A DNA stretch of 64,000 bases from Mycolicibacterium sp. P1-5 (GCF_008329565.1 NZ_NPKT01000010.1:1-64000); one strand, 5' to 3'. Counted from the stretch's first letter, positions 52,725 to 61,432 are shown. Program-made: numbers and translations. Notes: generated from the letters alone by a model not told the origin.

Positions 52725-53339
52725 CTACGGAGTCGGTGCCGGTGTGGCAGTGATCGGGGCCGGCTGGCCGGACGTGTTGTACTCGTACCCGGGCGGCGGG
52801 GGGCCGGTCAGCGAGTAGTAACCGGGGGGCAGGGCAGGAGTCCCGGGCGGCGGCGGTTTACCCGGGCCAGACTCACTCGGCGGCGCCTCCGAGCCCGGAG
52901 CGGTATACGACTTGAATCCCGGCGGCAGCGGCGGCGGCGCTCCCGCCCCCGGCGGCGGCGCGACCGAGCCGTCGGCAGTCGGGTCGTCCTGAGGCGCGTA
53001 ATACGGATCGCGGACCTGATGCCACATGTCTCGGAGCGTCCCCAGGGGGCCGCTGCCGTAGTTGCTGTTGTTCGAGCCGTACTTCGGATTGGCGATTTCA
53101 GGGACCGTTGGCGGCGCCCCCGGTGGCGGAAGTGCGGGTGCCGGCGCAGCCGCAGGATCGACGGGCACCGAAACCGGCTGGCCCGCTGGAATCGCGGCAG
53201 GATCCGACGGGACCGGAACGGGCGTCGGCGTCATCGGGTCGGCCACGGCGGTGGAGGCCCCGGTGACCATGGCGCCCATGGCGAAACCCGCGAGCAGGAT
53301 TACGCGCGCGATCCGTGCTGCGCGGTGGCCTTCAGTCAT
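52725..53339 (-). CDS. Secreted Pro-rich protein
   Basis: 204 aa from ATG 53339. Signal 'RVILLAGFAMGAMVTGASTAVA|DP'. About a third of the mature residues are Pro, in runs like 'PPPGAGAPPPLPPG' and 'PGKPPPPGTPALPPGYY'. A short ordered-looking part in the middle, 'LRDMWHQVRDPYYAPQD', is the only non-repetitive block. Resembles Pro-rich mycobacterial envelope proteins. No cysteine. Confidence 0.72.
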   Translation of the reverse strand: MTEGHRAARIARVILLAGFAMGAMVTGASTAVADPMTPTPVPVPSDPAAIPAGQPVSVPVDPAAAPAPALPPPGAPPTVPEIANPKYGSNNSNYGSGPLGTLRDMWHQVRDPYYAPQDDPTADGSVAPPPGAGAPPPLPPGFKSYTAPGSEAPPSESGPGKPPPPGTPALPPGYYSLTGPPPPGYEYNTSGQPAPITATPAPTP

Positions 53340-53473
53340 GAATCCGGCGGTCCTCTCTAGAGCCCCTGGCGTAGGGGCATCGTCGCACATATCGGCGATG
53401 GGTGTACCAGGGCGAACCCCGCGTGCTGACCCCTTATCGCCGGTGCGACGCGCGCCGTTTCAGCGTTCCTCCT

Positions 53474-53499
53474 GGTGCCCGCGCATTCCGCCGGGCACC
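53474..53499 (-). terminator. Hairpin downstream of 98-aa membrane protein gene
   Basis: GGTGCCCG (53474-53481) and CGGGCACC (53492-53499), 8-bp stem with 10-base loop, starting 13 bases after the stop of the 98-aa gene. No T-tract. Confidence 0.5.
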
Positions 53500-53511
53500 G
53501 GGGGCTGCAGG

Positions 53512-53808
53512 TCAGACGTTGTTGATTTCGGGGTTGGCCTCGGGGCTGCCGGTCGCCGATCCGGTGCGATAGCGGGTGACGAAGCCGAGTGACACGACCG
53601 CGGCAGCTACACCGGTGACTGCCCACAGCACGATCGGGAACACCAGCGAGCCGAAGATGAAGTTGTAGGTCACCGCCAAGTAAATCGACCACAGGACCCG
53701 GTAGATCGACCAGAACGCGAGCAGGCCGGTGCTGATGCCGATGTACAGGCTGTGCTGGCGATCGATGCGATCGATCTGCGCAGCGATGGGAGCCGGCAGG
53801 AGTTTCAT
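53512..53808 (-). CDS. Two-span membrane protein, unrecognised
   Basis: 98 aa. A 20-residue basic/polar start ('QIDRIDRQHSLYIG') and two hydrophobic segments ('ISTGLLAFWSIYRVLWSIYL' and 'SLVFPIVLWAVTGVAAAVV'), then a short polar tail. ATG 53808 has GAGGAAGAACCC upstream. The upstream region contains the SDR remnant, so this gene may once have been read with it. Confidence 0.7.
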   Translation of the reverse strand: MKLLPAPIAAQIDRIDRQHSLYIGISTGLLAFWSIYRVLWSIYLAVTYNFIFGSLVFPIVLWAVTGVAAAVVSLGFVTRYRTGSATGSPEANPEINNV

Positions 53809-53878
53809 GGGTTCTTCCTCTCGTTGTGCGTCGCCTGGTGGCGTCGATGCGAGAAGTGAAGAACTCGGAATCGCCTAC

Positions 53879-54001
53879 CGATCCCAACTGAACCCAGGGC
53901 CCCCCATCGACCCGCAGGATCGCGCCGGTGACGTGGCTGCCGCATGCCGCCGCGATCGTGACGTCGGTGAGTGCAACCTTGCCCGCCGGGTCTTCCTGGG
54001 A
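53879..54001 (-). pseudogene. C-terminal remnant of a short-chain dehydrogenase
   Basis: The minus strand reads 'ALTDVTIAAACGSHVTGAIL' followed by 'RVDGGPWVQLG', the usual last strand and NAD-site end of an SDR (VTGAxLxVDGG). No Rossmann start, catalytic Tyr-Lys or start codon exists upstream; the frame runs into unrelated sequence at about 54005. It is therefore a 3' fragment of a lost gene. Confidence 0.6.
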
Positions 54002-54045
54002 CCACCGGTGCAGGGCCGCCGCCTGTACGGGGTATATGCAGCGGC

Positions 54046-54231
54046 AGTAGCGAATTCGCCGAGCTCTGGGAGTCTCGTGATGTCGTGTCACACCCTATGC
54101 TGTGCAAGACATTCCACCACCCGGTGGTGGGTCCGGTTGCGGTGAACTGCGACGCGCTCGACGTGGACGACCTGGGTCAGCGGATGGTCATCTGCACCAC
54201 CGAGCCCGGGTCGGAACGCAGCGCCTCGACG
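54046..54231 (+). pseudogene. C-terminal remnant of an MmyB-type XRE regulator
   Basis: The plus strand reads 'SSEFAELWESRDV', 'CKTFHHPVVGPVAVNCDAL' and 'DDLGQRMVICTTEPGSERSA', the typical end of MmyB-like ligand-binding domains of XRE regulators (SxEFxxLWxxHDV... HPVVG... QxxVVYTAEPGS). The HTH and most of the ligand domain are missing. It points away from the SDR remnant, with only about 45 bases between them. Confidence 0.65.
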
Positions 54232-54251
54232 TCCCCGGCTGACGCGACCGG

Positions 54252-54683
54252 CTACAACTCGTCAGAAAAGTCGGCCGTCAGCCACCGGTCCGGGCGGAAG
54301 GTGAACAACACGTTGGCGTGTCCCTCCATGGACTTGATGAACTGCCGTCCGCCCTCCTCACCGAGATAGCGCACCGCGGTTTCTTCCAAGACCTCCGGCG
54401 GCGTGGGGTCGGCGGTGTCGACCAGGGTGCCTTCGACGACCACGTACCGATACGGCGGCTCCTCGTCCTGCACCACCAGCGTCACCGCGCCGGCCTGGGC
54501 GATCAGCCGGGCCTTGCGCGACGACGGACCGGTGGAAATCAGAATGTTGCCGCCGGGGGCGTATTGGTACCAGATCGGAATACTGGCCGGGGGCCGGCCA
54601 TCGGCGGTGGCGACGGACAGGACCGCCACATGCTTGGCGGCGAGGTAGTCCTGGCGCTCGGTCTCGGTCAATTCTCTGGGCAT
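54252..54683 (-). CDS. PPOX-class flavin/F420-binding protein
   Basis: 143 aa. Split beta-barrel of the pyridoxamine-phosphate-oxidase type: 'LAAKHVAVLSVATADGRPPA', 'PIWYQYAPGGNILISTGPSS', 'RLIAQAGAVTLVVQDEEPP' and 'YVVVEGTLVD'. In mycobacteria such proteins bind FMN or F420; cofactor not certain here. The next gene downstream on the same strand is far away; the upstream AhpD-like gene is 45 bases off and may share its transcript. Confidence 0.88.
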   Translation of the reverse strand: MPRELTETERQDYLAAKHVAVLSVATADGRPPASIPIWYQYAPGGNILISTGPSSRKARLIAQAGAVTLVVQDEEPPYRYVVVEGTLVDTADPTPPEVLEETAVRYLGEEGGRQFIKSMEGHANVLFTFRPDRWLTADFSDEL

Positions 54684-54727
54684 ATAGCGCCAAACTCCTC
54701 GATCTGCCGGGCTATTCCTGGCGACGC

Positions 54728-55342
54728 CTAGCGCTGGGGAACGCCGGTGTATTCGGGATTAGGCGGTACCGCCAGCGCGATGCCGATCCGGTTGGTGGCA
54801 CCGATGAACGCGGCGATCGAGATGGCCTCCAGGATCAGGTGGTCGTCGAGTCCCAACCGGCGCAGCCCGTCGATGTCGTCGTCCCGGATCGCTTGCGGGT
54901 TGTTGTTGACCGTGATCGCGAGATCGGCCAGCGCCCGTTCGCGGTCGGTCAACTCGTGCACCTGGTGATGGTCGATCGCGACGCGCTGGCCGAACGACCA
55001 GTCGCCGGCCACCTTGCCCAGCTTGTTGGCGTGATTGGTGTGGCAGTACGCGCACCGGTTCTCCCCCGACACGACCGTCGCGATCACCTCCCGTTCCCGC
55101 GCGGTCAGCCCGGCTCGGCCGTCGGTGCCCAATAGGGGAAGCAGATAGGCGTTGAGGCGGCCGAGGTCGTCCTCGTTCAGCGCCAGCGCACGGAACCAGT
55201 TCGAGGTCAGCCCCTCTTCCCGCTGCTGGTGAGTGAAGAAGCCTTTCACCGACTGGTTGCTCAGCTCGTCCACCCCGGGCACATCGAGCCGTGAGATCCG
55301 GATCGGAGTGCGGCTGGGTGCTGGCTCAGTGGTCGTTGTCAT
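54728..55342 (-). CDS. AhpD-like peroxidase-related protein (CMD family)
   Basis: 204 aa. Carboxymuconolactone-decarboxylase/AhpD fold with redox motif 'GENRCAYCHTNHANKLG' (CxxC plus conserved His) and 'LTAREREVIATVVSG' ahead of it. The end 'AAFIGATNRIGIALAVPPNPEY' is usual for the 'peroxidase-related' subgroup. Probably alkylhydroperoxidase-like disulfide chemistry. Divergent from tex across 121 bases. Confidence 0.92.
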   Translation of the reverse strand: MTTTTEPAPSRTPIRISRLDVPGVDELSNQSVKGFFTHQQREEGLTSNWFRALALNEDDLGRLNAYLLPLLGTDGRAGLTAREREVIATVVSGENRCAYCHTNHANKLGKVAGDWSFGQRVAIDHHQVHELTDRERALADLAITVNNNPQAIRDDDIDGLRRLGLDDHLILEAISIAAFIGATNRIGIALAVPPNPEYTGVPQR

Positions 55343-55463
55343 TGATCGACTGTGTCGTCAATGACCTCGTCGGCCAATCCTTTTGCGAATGCAGAGTCGA
55401 ACTCTTGCAACACCCCCGGGATGGGTTCGCGGGATTGTCGGGGACGTTCGGTAGGGTCTCCGC

Positions 55464-57812
55464 GTGACTTCAAGCCCAACCGTCAAATCTGTAAATGCCC
55501 GTCTTGCTGCGGAACTCGCCGTTGCAGAGGTACAGGTGGCCGCCGCGGTCCGGTTGCTCGACGAGGGCTCGACCGTCCCGTTCATCGCCCGCTACCGCAA
55601 GGAAGTCACCGGCAGCCTCGACGACGGCCAACTGCGAGACCTCGAAGAGCGGCTCCGCTATCTGCGCGAGCTCGACGAACGGCGCGCCGCGGTGTTGGCC
55701 TCGATCGAAGAACAGGGCAAGCTGACCGACGAGCTGAAAACCGCGCTGCTCACTGCCGATACCAAGTCCCGGGTCGAGGACATCTACCTGCCCTACAAAC
55801 CCAAGCGGCGCACCAAGGCCCAGATCGCCCGTGAAGCGGGCCTCGAGCCACTCGCCGACCGGCTGCTCGCCGACCCGACGGTCAACCCGCAGGACGCCGC
55901 GGCGGAGTTTCTCAACCCTGAGGTCGCCGACGTCGCTGCGGCGCTCGACGGTGCGCGGCACATCCTCGTCGAGCGGGCCGCCGAGGACGCCGAACTTGTC
56001 GGCGCAGTTCGGACCAAATTCTGGGCCGAGGGCGCGCTGCGGACTGCGCCCTTCTCCGAGGAAGTCGCGAAAAGCCAGCCGGCGCAGAAGTTTCGGGACT
56101 ACTTTGAGTTCAGCGAGCGGCTGGAGGACATGCCGTCGCATCGGGTCCTGGCGGTGATGCGCGGGGAGAAGGAGCAAGCCCTCGCCTTGCGCTTCGACGG
56201 CGGCAGCGACGACGCATACGAAGTGATGGTCGCTCAGGCACTCGGGGTCGAGTTGGGCGCGAAGGCGACGGCAACCCCATGGCTGGCCACCACCGTACGA
56301 TTGGCCTGGCGCACGCGGCTGATGATCTCAGGTGCAGTCGACGCGCGGATGCGGCTGCGTCAGCGCGCCGAGGAGGACGCGGTCAACGTATTCGCCAAGA
56401 ACCTCAAGGATCTGCTGCTGGCGGCGCCGGCGGGTACCCGCACGACACTCGGACTCGATCCGGGTTTCCGCACCGGCGTCAAAGTCGCCGTCGTCGATGC
56501 CACCGGGAAAGTGCTCGACACCTGTGCGATCTTCCCGCATCAACCTCAGCGCCAATGGGATTCGGCGAAGGCGACGTTGGCCGCACTCGTCGCCCGGCAC
56601 GGCGTCGAGTTGATCGCGATCGGCAACGGCACCGCTTCGCGGGAGACCGACGCGCTGGCTACCGAGCTCATCGCCGACATCCGCGGTGCCGGTGCGAATG
56701 CCCCGGCCAAGGGGATCGTCAGCGAGGCCGGAGCATCGGTGTACTCGGCGTCGGCCTACGCCGCACGCGAGCTGCCGAGCCTGGATGTGACGGTGCGCGG
56801 CGCGGTGTCGATCGCACGGCGCCTGCAGGATCCACTGGCCGAACTGGTGAAGATCGAGCCGAAGTCCATCGGAGTCGGCCAATACCAGCACGACGTCACC
56901 CCGGGCACGCTGGCACGAAGCCTCGCCACAGTGGTCGAGGACGCGGTCAACGCCGTCGGGGTCGACCTGAATACGGCATCGGTCCCGCTGCTGTCACGGG
57001 TCTCAGGGGTTTCCGAGTCGCTGGCCGAGGCGATCGTCGCCTACCGGGAGAAGACCGGACCGTTCCGCAGCCGTAGCGCATTGCTCGATGTTCCGCGGCT
57101 GGGCCCCAAGGCATTTGAACAGTGCGCGGGCTTTCTCCGGATTCGCGGCGGTGACGACGCACTCGATGCATCGGGTGTGCACCCGGAGGCGTACCCGGTG
57201 GTCCGGCGAATCCTGGACCGCTCGGGCATCACGTTGGCCGAACTCATCGGCAATGAACGCTCGCTGCGCTCGCTGCGGCCCGCCGACTTCGCCGACGATC
57301 GATTCGGTGTGCCGACGGTGACCGACATCCTCGCCGAACTCGAGAAACCAGGCCGCGATCCGCGGCCGGCGTTCTCCACCGCGACCTTCGCTGCCGGAGT
57401 GGAGAAGGTGGCCGATCTCAAAGTCGGCATGGTGCTGGAAGGTGTCGTCACCAATGTTGCGGCGTTCGGGGCATTCGTCGACGTCGGTGTCCACCAGGAC
57501 GGTCTGGTGCATGTCTCGGCGATGTCGGACCGGTTCGTGTCCGACCCGCACGAGGTGGTGCGATCCGGTCAGGTGGTGCGGGTGAAGGTCCTCGAGGTCG
57601 ACGTCGACCGCCAGCGGATCGGGCTCACTCTGCGCCTCGGCGATGCCCCGAAGCGCGATCAGCCCAACCGGTCAGCCCGCCCGGCGCCCAACCGGTCAGC
57701 AGGTGAGCGCCGTCGTCCGTCCCGCGGCGGCGGCGACGCGGGACGGCCGGATGCCAACCGGTCCTCGGGCTCGATGGCGCAGGCACTGCGCGACGCGGGC
57801 TTCGGCCGGTAG
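55464..57812 (+). CDS. tex: Tex, RNA-binding transcription accessory protein
   Basis: 782 aa from GTG 55464, full length. Order: N-terminal helical domain ('LAAELAVAEVQVAAAVRLLD', 'TVPFIARYRKEVTGSLD'), YqgF/RNase H-like domain ('LGLDPGFRTGVKVAVVDATG', 'IGNGTASRETD'), two HhH motifs ('NTASVPLLSRVSGVSESLAE', 'LLDVPRLGPKAFEQCAGFLR') and a C-terminal S1 domain ('VVTNVAAFGAFVDVGVHQDG'). Ends with a basic Arg/Ser/Pro tail. Tex proteins affect transcription of selected genes and bind RNA. Confidence 0.97.
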   Translation: MTSSPTVKSVNARLAAELAVAEVQVAAAVRLLDEGSTVPFIARYRKEVTGSLDDGQLRDLEERLRYLRELDERRAAVLASIEEQGKLTDELKTALLTADTKSRVEDIYLPYKPKRRTKAQIAREAGLEPLADRLLADPTVNPQDAAAEFLNPEVADVAAALDGARHILVERAAEDAELVGAVRTKFWAEGALRTAPFSEEVAKSQPAQKFRDYFEFSERLEDMPSHRVLAVMRGEKEQALALRFDGGSDDAYEVMVAQALGVELGAKATATPWLATTVRLAWRTRLMISGAVDARMRLRQRAEEDAVNVFAKNLKDLLLAAPAGTRTTLGLDPGFRTGVKVAVVDATGKVLDTCAIFPHQPQRQWDSAKATLAALVARHGVELIAIGNGTASRETDALATELIADIRGAGANAPAKGIVSEAGASVYSASAYAARELPSLDVTVRGAVSIARRLQDPLAELVKIEPKSIGVGQYQHDVTPGTLARSLATVVEDAVNAVGVDLNTASVPLLSRVSGVSESLAEAIVAYREKTGPFRSRSALLDVPRLGPKAFEQCAGFLRIRGGDDALDASGVHPEAYPVVRRILDRSGITLAELIGNERSLRSLRPADFADDRFGVPTVTDILAELEKPGRDPRPAFSTATFAAGVEKVADLKVGMVLEGVVTNVAAFGAFVDVGVHQDGLVHVSAMSDRFVSDPHEVVRSGQVVRVKVLEVDVDRQRIGLTLRLGDAPKRDQPNRSARPAPNRSAGERRRPSRGGGDAGRPDANRSSGSMAQALRDAGFGR

Positions 57813-57813
57813 A

Positions 57814-57869
57814 CCTGCCGCCTGCTGCTGAATTCACATCCAGGAGCGGCAGGACGGACGGCCTGTCCT
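57814..57869 (+). terminator. Possible tex terminator hairpins
   Basis: CCTGCCGC (57814-57821) pairs with GCGGCAGG (57846-57853) across 24 bases, immediately after the tex stop; a second short stem AGGAC/GTCCT follows. No T-tract, so support is moderate. Confidence 0.35.
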
Positions 57870-58139
57870 TCGATGCCGCACGAAATCGGGTTCACAATGG
57901 TTCGCCCGTGCCGCGTATTCACAGCACTCGCACAGTCCATGTGCAATTGAATATCAGAAACGGACGCATTTCTGGGAATTCTAAGCGGTCCTTTATGAAT
58001 TACTTTCCTGCGCTTAATAAAAGAGACGTTGAACTGCGGTTATACCGACGTAACCACGGTATTTCACTCACCTGTGCGATATTTCACCGAGGGCTGTTGA
58101 ATGGAATTCAATTGGTAGCCCCGACGCGTTATAGCGCGC
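57870..58139 (+). promoter_or_regulatory. AT-rich upstream region of the type III PKS operon
   Basis: The 327 bases from tex to the PKS gene hold no convincing gene; this part is visibly poorer in G+C than the rest of the window (for example TTTATGAATTACTTTCCTG and TTAATAAAAG). Symmetries: ATACCG (58042-58047)/CGGTAT (58057-58062), interleaved with GGTTA/TAACC, and TTGAAT-GGA-ATTCAA (58097-58111), 28 bases before the PKS ATG. An open frame 57908-58198 has no recognisable features. Likely a regulated promoter region, possibly bound by a nucleoid protein such as Lsr2 (inference). Confidence 0.5.
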
Positions 58140-59246
58140 ATGACAGATACCGCATTCTCCAGATTCGAAAACCCAACCGCGATCCACCGGCATGGTGACC
58201 CGCGCGTCGCAGGCACCGCGATGGCCTTCACCGAGCATCGCTACAACCAGGACGAGGTGGCAGCGGCGCTCACCACGTTCGCAGAGCCCGGATTCGCCCG
58301 CTTCGCCCGTACCAGCGGAGTCGACTACCGCAATCTGGCGTTGCCGCTGGAACGCTACCCACAGCTGACCGGCTTCACCGAGGCCAACGCGGCATACCTC
58401 GAGGTGGCCGTCGAACTCGGTGAGCGGGCAGTGCGCGACGCCCTCGAGGCCGCACATGTGCGCCCTGACGAGGTCGACGCCATCGTGACGGTGTCGAGCA
58501 CGGGAGTTGCCGTGCCGACCATCGACGCCCGGATCGCCTCAGCAGTGGGGTTGCGGCCCGACATCAAACGCATCCCGCTGTTCGGCCTCGGGTGCGTGGC
58601 CGGCGCGGCTGGGATGGCACGGGTTGACGATTACCTTCGTGGCTTCCCGGATCACGTCGCGGTGCTGCTGTCGGTGGAACTGTGCTCTCTGACGCTGCAA
58701 CGCGACGACACGTCCATCCCGGCCCTGATCGGTGTGTGCCTGTTCGGTGACGGTGCGGCCGCCGTCGTCGCTGCCGGGGCCGATCGGTCTCCGGCCGGAC
58801 TTCCCCTTCATCCGGGTCCGCGGCTACTCGCAACGCGGAGCCGGCTATTCGCCGACACCGTCGATGTCATGGGTTGGAACGTCAGCTCCAGCGGATTTCA
58901 ACTGGTGATGTCGCGCGACGTCCCGAAGATGGCCGACGACCACCTGGGCGGTGAAGTCGACCGGTTCCTCGCCGACCACGGCTTGACCACAGCCGACATC
59001 ACGACCTGGGTCTGCCATCCCGGCGGACCCAAAGTGCTCGAGGCGATGGGCAACGCCATCGGGATACCTCAAGATGCACTGCGGCACAGCTGGGACTCGA
59101 TGCGGGACAACGGGAACATCTCCTCGGCATCGGTGCTCGACGTCCTCGACCGGACGATCGCCACCAGCCCGGCGGCGGGATCGCTGGGGCTGATGCTGGC
59201 GATGGGGCCGGGCTTCAGCTTCGAACTGTTGCTGCTCGGCTGGTGA
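58140..59246 (+). CDS. Type III polyketide synthase (chalcone synthase-like)
   Basis: 368 aa. Catalytic triad of the family: Cys152 in 'FGLGCVAGAAG', His293 in 'WVCHPGGPKV', Asn326 in 'RDNGNISSAS'. The homodimeric enzyme condenses a starter acyl-CoA with malonyl-CoA units to alkylpyrones or alkylresorcinols, as in mycobacterial PKS10/11/18-type proteins. The starter cannot be told from sequence. The gene is translationally close to an ICMT-type methyltransferase, which would modify the product. Confidence 0.94.
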   Translation: MTDTAFSRFENPTAIHRHGDPRVAGTAMAFTEHRYNQDEVAAALTTFAEPGFARFARTSGVDYRNLALPLERYPQLTGFTEANAAYLEVAVELGERAVRDALEAAHVRPDEVDAIVTVSSTGVAVPTIDARIASAVGLRPDIKRIPLFGLGCVAGAAGMARVDDYLRGFPDHVAVLLSVELCSLTLQRDDTSIPALIGVCLFGDGAAAVVAAGADRSPAGLPLHPGPRLLATRSRLFADTVDVMGWNVSSSGFQLVMSRDVPKMADDHLGGEVDRFLADHGLTTADITTWVCHPGGPKVLEAMGNAIGIPQDALRHSWDSMRDNGNISSASVLDVLDRTIATSPAAGSLGLMLAMGPGFSFELLLLGW

Positions 59247-59257
59247 GGGAGATCGAC

Positions 59258-59758
59258 ATGTACTACCTGTTCATTCTGCTGATTGGCATCGAGCGGCTCG
59301 TCGAGCTGGTGGTCTCGCGCCGCAATGCACGATGGTCATTTGCCCACGGCGGCAGGGAGTTCGGGGGCGGGCACTACCCGGTGATGGTGGCGATGCACAC
59401 CCTGCTGCTGGCTTCGTGTGTGACCGAGGTGGCGACGACGCACCGGCCGTTCCTGCCCTGGCTGGGCTGGCCGATGCTGACCGTCGTGCTGATCAGCACG
59501 GCGGTGCGCTGGTGGTGTGTGGCCGTGCTGGGCAAGCATTGGAACCCCCGTCTGATCGTCATCAAGGGCGCTCCCCTGATTCATCGCGGACCGTATCGGT
59601 GGCTGCACCACCCGAACTACACGGCCGTCACCGCGGAGGTCGCCGCGTTGCCGTTGGTCCACTCGGCCTGGGTGACCGCCATCGTGTTCAGCATCGCCAA
59701 CGCCCTGGTGCTCACAGTGCGTATCCGCGCCGAGAATGTGGCACTGGGATACGCCTGA
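59258..59758 (+). CDS. ICMT-family (isoprenylcysteine carboxyl) methyltransferase, PKS-coupled
   Basis: 166 aa from ATG 59258, with GAGGGAG upstream; a GTG at 59243 overlapping the PKS stop is an alternative (171 aa). Four to five membrane helices and the family's C-terminal motif 'LIHRGPYRWLHHPNYTAVTA' that binds S-adenosylmethionine, ending 'RIRAENVALGY'. Similar genes sit beside type III PKS genes and O-methylate alkylpyrones or alkylresorcinol derivatives (srsAB and bpsAB types). Confidence 0.9.
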   Translation: MYYLFILLIGIERLVELVVSRRNARWSFAHGGREFGGGHYPVMVAMHTLLLASCVTEVATTHRPFLPWLGWPMLTVVLISTAVRWWCVAVLGKHWNPRLIVIKGAPLIHRGPYRWLHHPNYTAVTAEVAALPLVHSAWVTAIVFSIANALVLTVRIRAENVALGYA

Positions 59759-59870
59759 CATCAACCACTTTCGTCGGTGAACATCAGAGGTTTTTCGCCG
59801 CCCGTGGGAGTAAGCGGTGTTAGGTTGTGCCTCGTTGAAGTTGTGCAAAGCCACATTCGAGGGGCCTTCG

Positions 59871-60707
59871 ATGAGCACTGCCGCGGAACGCGCTGACCAG
59901 CTGGCTCTAGTGGCGCGCCTCAAGTCCGCCTATCCGGAGTTGCCGGATGCTCCGACTCCGGACCTGCTCGACCATGCCAGGTTCGTGGCGTACATGAAGC
60001 CCGTGCACGACGTCGGCGGCGAGCCCGACGCCCCGATGAAGTACGAGAACAAGGACTACGAGTACTGGGAGCATATGACCTACGTCATCTGCGAGGTTCT
60101 CGCGTGGCGCGGCATCTGGCTGTCGGAGGAACGGCGGCGCATCGGCAACGTCGATGTGCAGCGCGCGGTGTACCTCGGGTTCCCGTACTACGGCCGCTGG
60201 CTATTGTCCGTCGCGCGGGTGCTGATCGAAAAACATCACATCGGCCTCACTGAACTCACCGAACGGATGGCCGAGGTCAAAGAACGCTATGCCGGTGGAC
60301 TAGAGGGCAAGACGCTGGCGGCCGAGCCGAAGTTCGAGGGCGATGGGTCGCAGGTCAAGCGGAACAGCCACATCGTCCATGCCCAGGGCAAGGGTGATCC
60401 GCAGGTGTACGCGGGCCGAGCGGGAGAGCCGAGGTTCAAGGTCGGTGACCCCGTCGTCGTCCGGGAACTCCCGGTGTTGTTCTACACGCGCACACCCGAG
60501 TACGTCCGCGGCGCGAAGGGCGTGATCGACGCGGTGGCCTATGAAAGCCCGGCCGCAGAAGACGAGACCTGGGACATCCCCGACGCCAAGCCCGAATGGT
60601 TCTACGTCGTCAAATTCAGCATGTCTGAGTTGTGGAACGACTTCAACGGCCCGGAGGCCGACAGCCTACGCACCGAGATTCCCGAGCACTGGCTGCAGCC
60701 CGCCTAG
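59871..60707 (+). CDS. Nitrile hydratase beta / thiocyanate hydrolase ScnB-ScnA-like fused subunit
   Basis: 278 aa from ATG 59871; a frame from 59817 is less likely. The N-half ('HDVGGEPDAPMKYENKDYEY', 'YVICEVLAWRGIWLSEERRR') matches the helical part of nitrile hydratase beta and ScnB; the C-half ('RFKVGDPVVVRELPVLFYTR', 'VRGAKGVIDAVAYESP') is the SH3-like part, equal to ScnA. In thiocyanate hydrolase these are two proteins; here one. Gene order beta-alpha-accessory is that of cobalt enzymes. Confidence 0.87.
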   Translation: MSTAAERADQLALVARLKSAYPELPDAPTPDLLDHARFVAYMKPVHDVGGEPDAPMKYENKDYEYWEHMTYVICEVLAWRGIWLSEERRRIGNVDVQRAVYLGFPYYGRWLLSVARVLIEKHHIGLTELTERMAEVKERYAGGLEGKTLAAEPKFEGDGSQVKRNSHIVHAQGKGDPQVYAGRAGEPRFKVGDPVVVRELPVLFYTRTPEYVRGAKGVIDAVAYESPAAEDETWDIPDAKPEWFYVVKFSMSELWNDFNGPEADSLRTEIPEHWLQPA

Positions 60708-60721
60708 TAAGAACGGACGAC

Positions 60722-61432
60722 ATGACAGATCACGGCCACGATCACGACCACGACCGCACCGTCAAGCCGATGGTCGATGAGATCACCGACTTCGAGGTAC
60801 TGGAGATCGCGCTGCGCGAATTGTGCATCGAGAAAGGTATTTTCACCGCGGAGGAACACCGCCGCTTCACCGAGTTCGCCGAGCAGATCGGTCCCACGCC
60901 GGCCGCTCGCCTGGTTGCCCGCGCGTGGCTGGACCCCGAGTTCAAGACACTCGCGCTCGCCGAGCCGATGACCGCCAGCAAGGAGGTCGGCGTCGACTGG
61001 CTTGAACCGACGGGCTTCGGCACCCCAAGCGATTTCACGGCATTTCAGATTCTTGAGAACACCCCGACCCTGCACAACGTCATCGTGTGTGCGCTGTGCT
61101 CCTGCTACCCGCGCCCCATTCTGGGCAACTCGCCTGAGTGGTATCGCACGCCCAACTACCGGCGGCGGCTGGTCCGCTGGCCGCGCCAGGTGCTCTCCGA
61201 GTTCGGCCTGTACCTGGGCGACGACGTCGAGGTGCGGGTGCAGGACTCCAACCAGAAGCACCGGTTCATGGTGATGCCGATGCGCCCCGAGGGCACCGAC
61301 GGCTGGAGCGAGGATCAGCTTACCGAGATCATCACCCGCGATTGCCTGATCGGTGTCGCGTTGCCGAAGCCCGGGGTCACCGCGAACGTCATCACCGAGA
61401 CGCGCCCCGCCGTACACCCGGTCGGCGAATGA
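60722..61432 (+). CDS. Nitrile hydratase alpha / thiocyanate hydrolase gamma-like subunit
   Basis: 236 aa from ATG 60722. A His/Asp-rich start ('HGHDHDHDR') precedes the NHase alpha fold. The metal motif is 'VCALCSCYPRP': Cys123, Cys126, Ser127, Cys128. Residue 124 is Ala, where cobalt enzymes usually have Thr and iron enzymes Ser. 'RVQDSNQKHRFMVMPMRPEG' and 'TDGWSEDQLTEIITRDCLIG' are closest in style to ScnC. Expected to hydrate nitriles, or hydrolyse thiocyanate, at a Co(III) or Fe(III) site. ATGA overlap with the next gene. Confidence 0.9.
   Translation: MTDHGHDHDHDRTVKPMVDEITDFEVLEIALRELCIEKGIFTAEEHRRFTEFAEQIGPTPAARLVARAWLDPEFKTLALAEPMTASKEVGVDWLEPTGFGTPSDFTAFQILENTPTLHNVIVCALCSCYPRPILGNSPEWYRTPNYRRRLVRWPRQVLSEFGLYLGDDVEVRVQDSNQKHRFMVMPMRPEGTDGWSEDQLTEIITRDCLIGVALPKPGVTANVITETRPAVHPVGE

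Noticed and set aside
53357..54091. Intact 244-aa minus-strand gene
   Set aside because: Only about 40 residues resemble a protein family (SDR end); the rest overlaps the two-span membrane protein gene in another frame.
57908..58198. 96-aa open frame in the AT-rich region before the PKS gene
   Set aside because: No recognisable motif, no ribosome site and overlap with the PKS start; treated as regulatory DNA.
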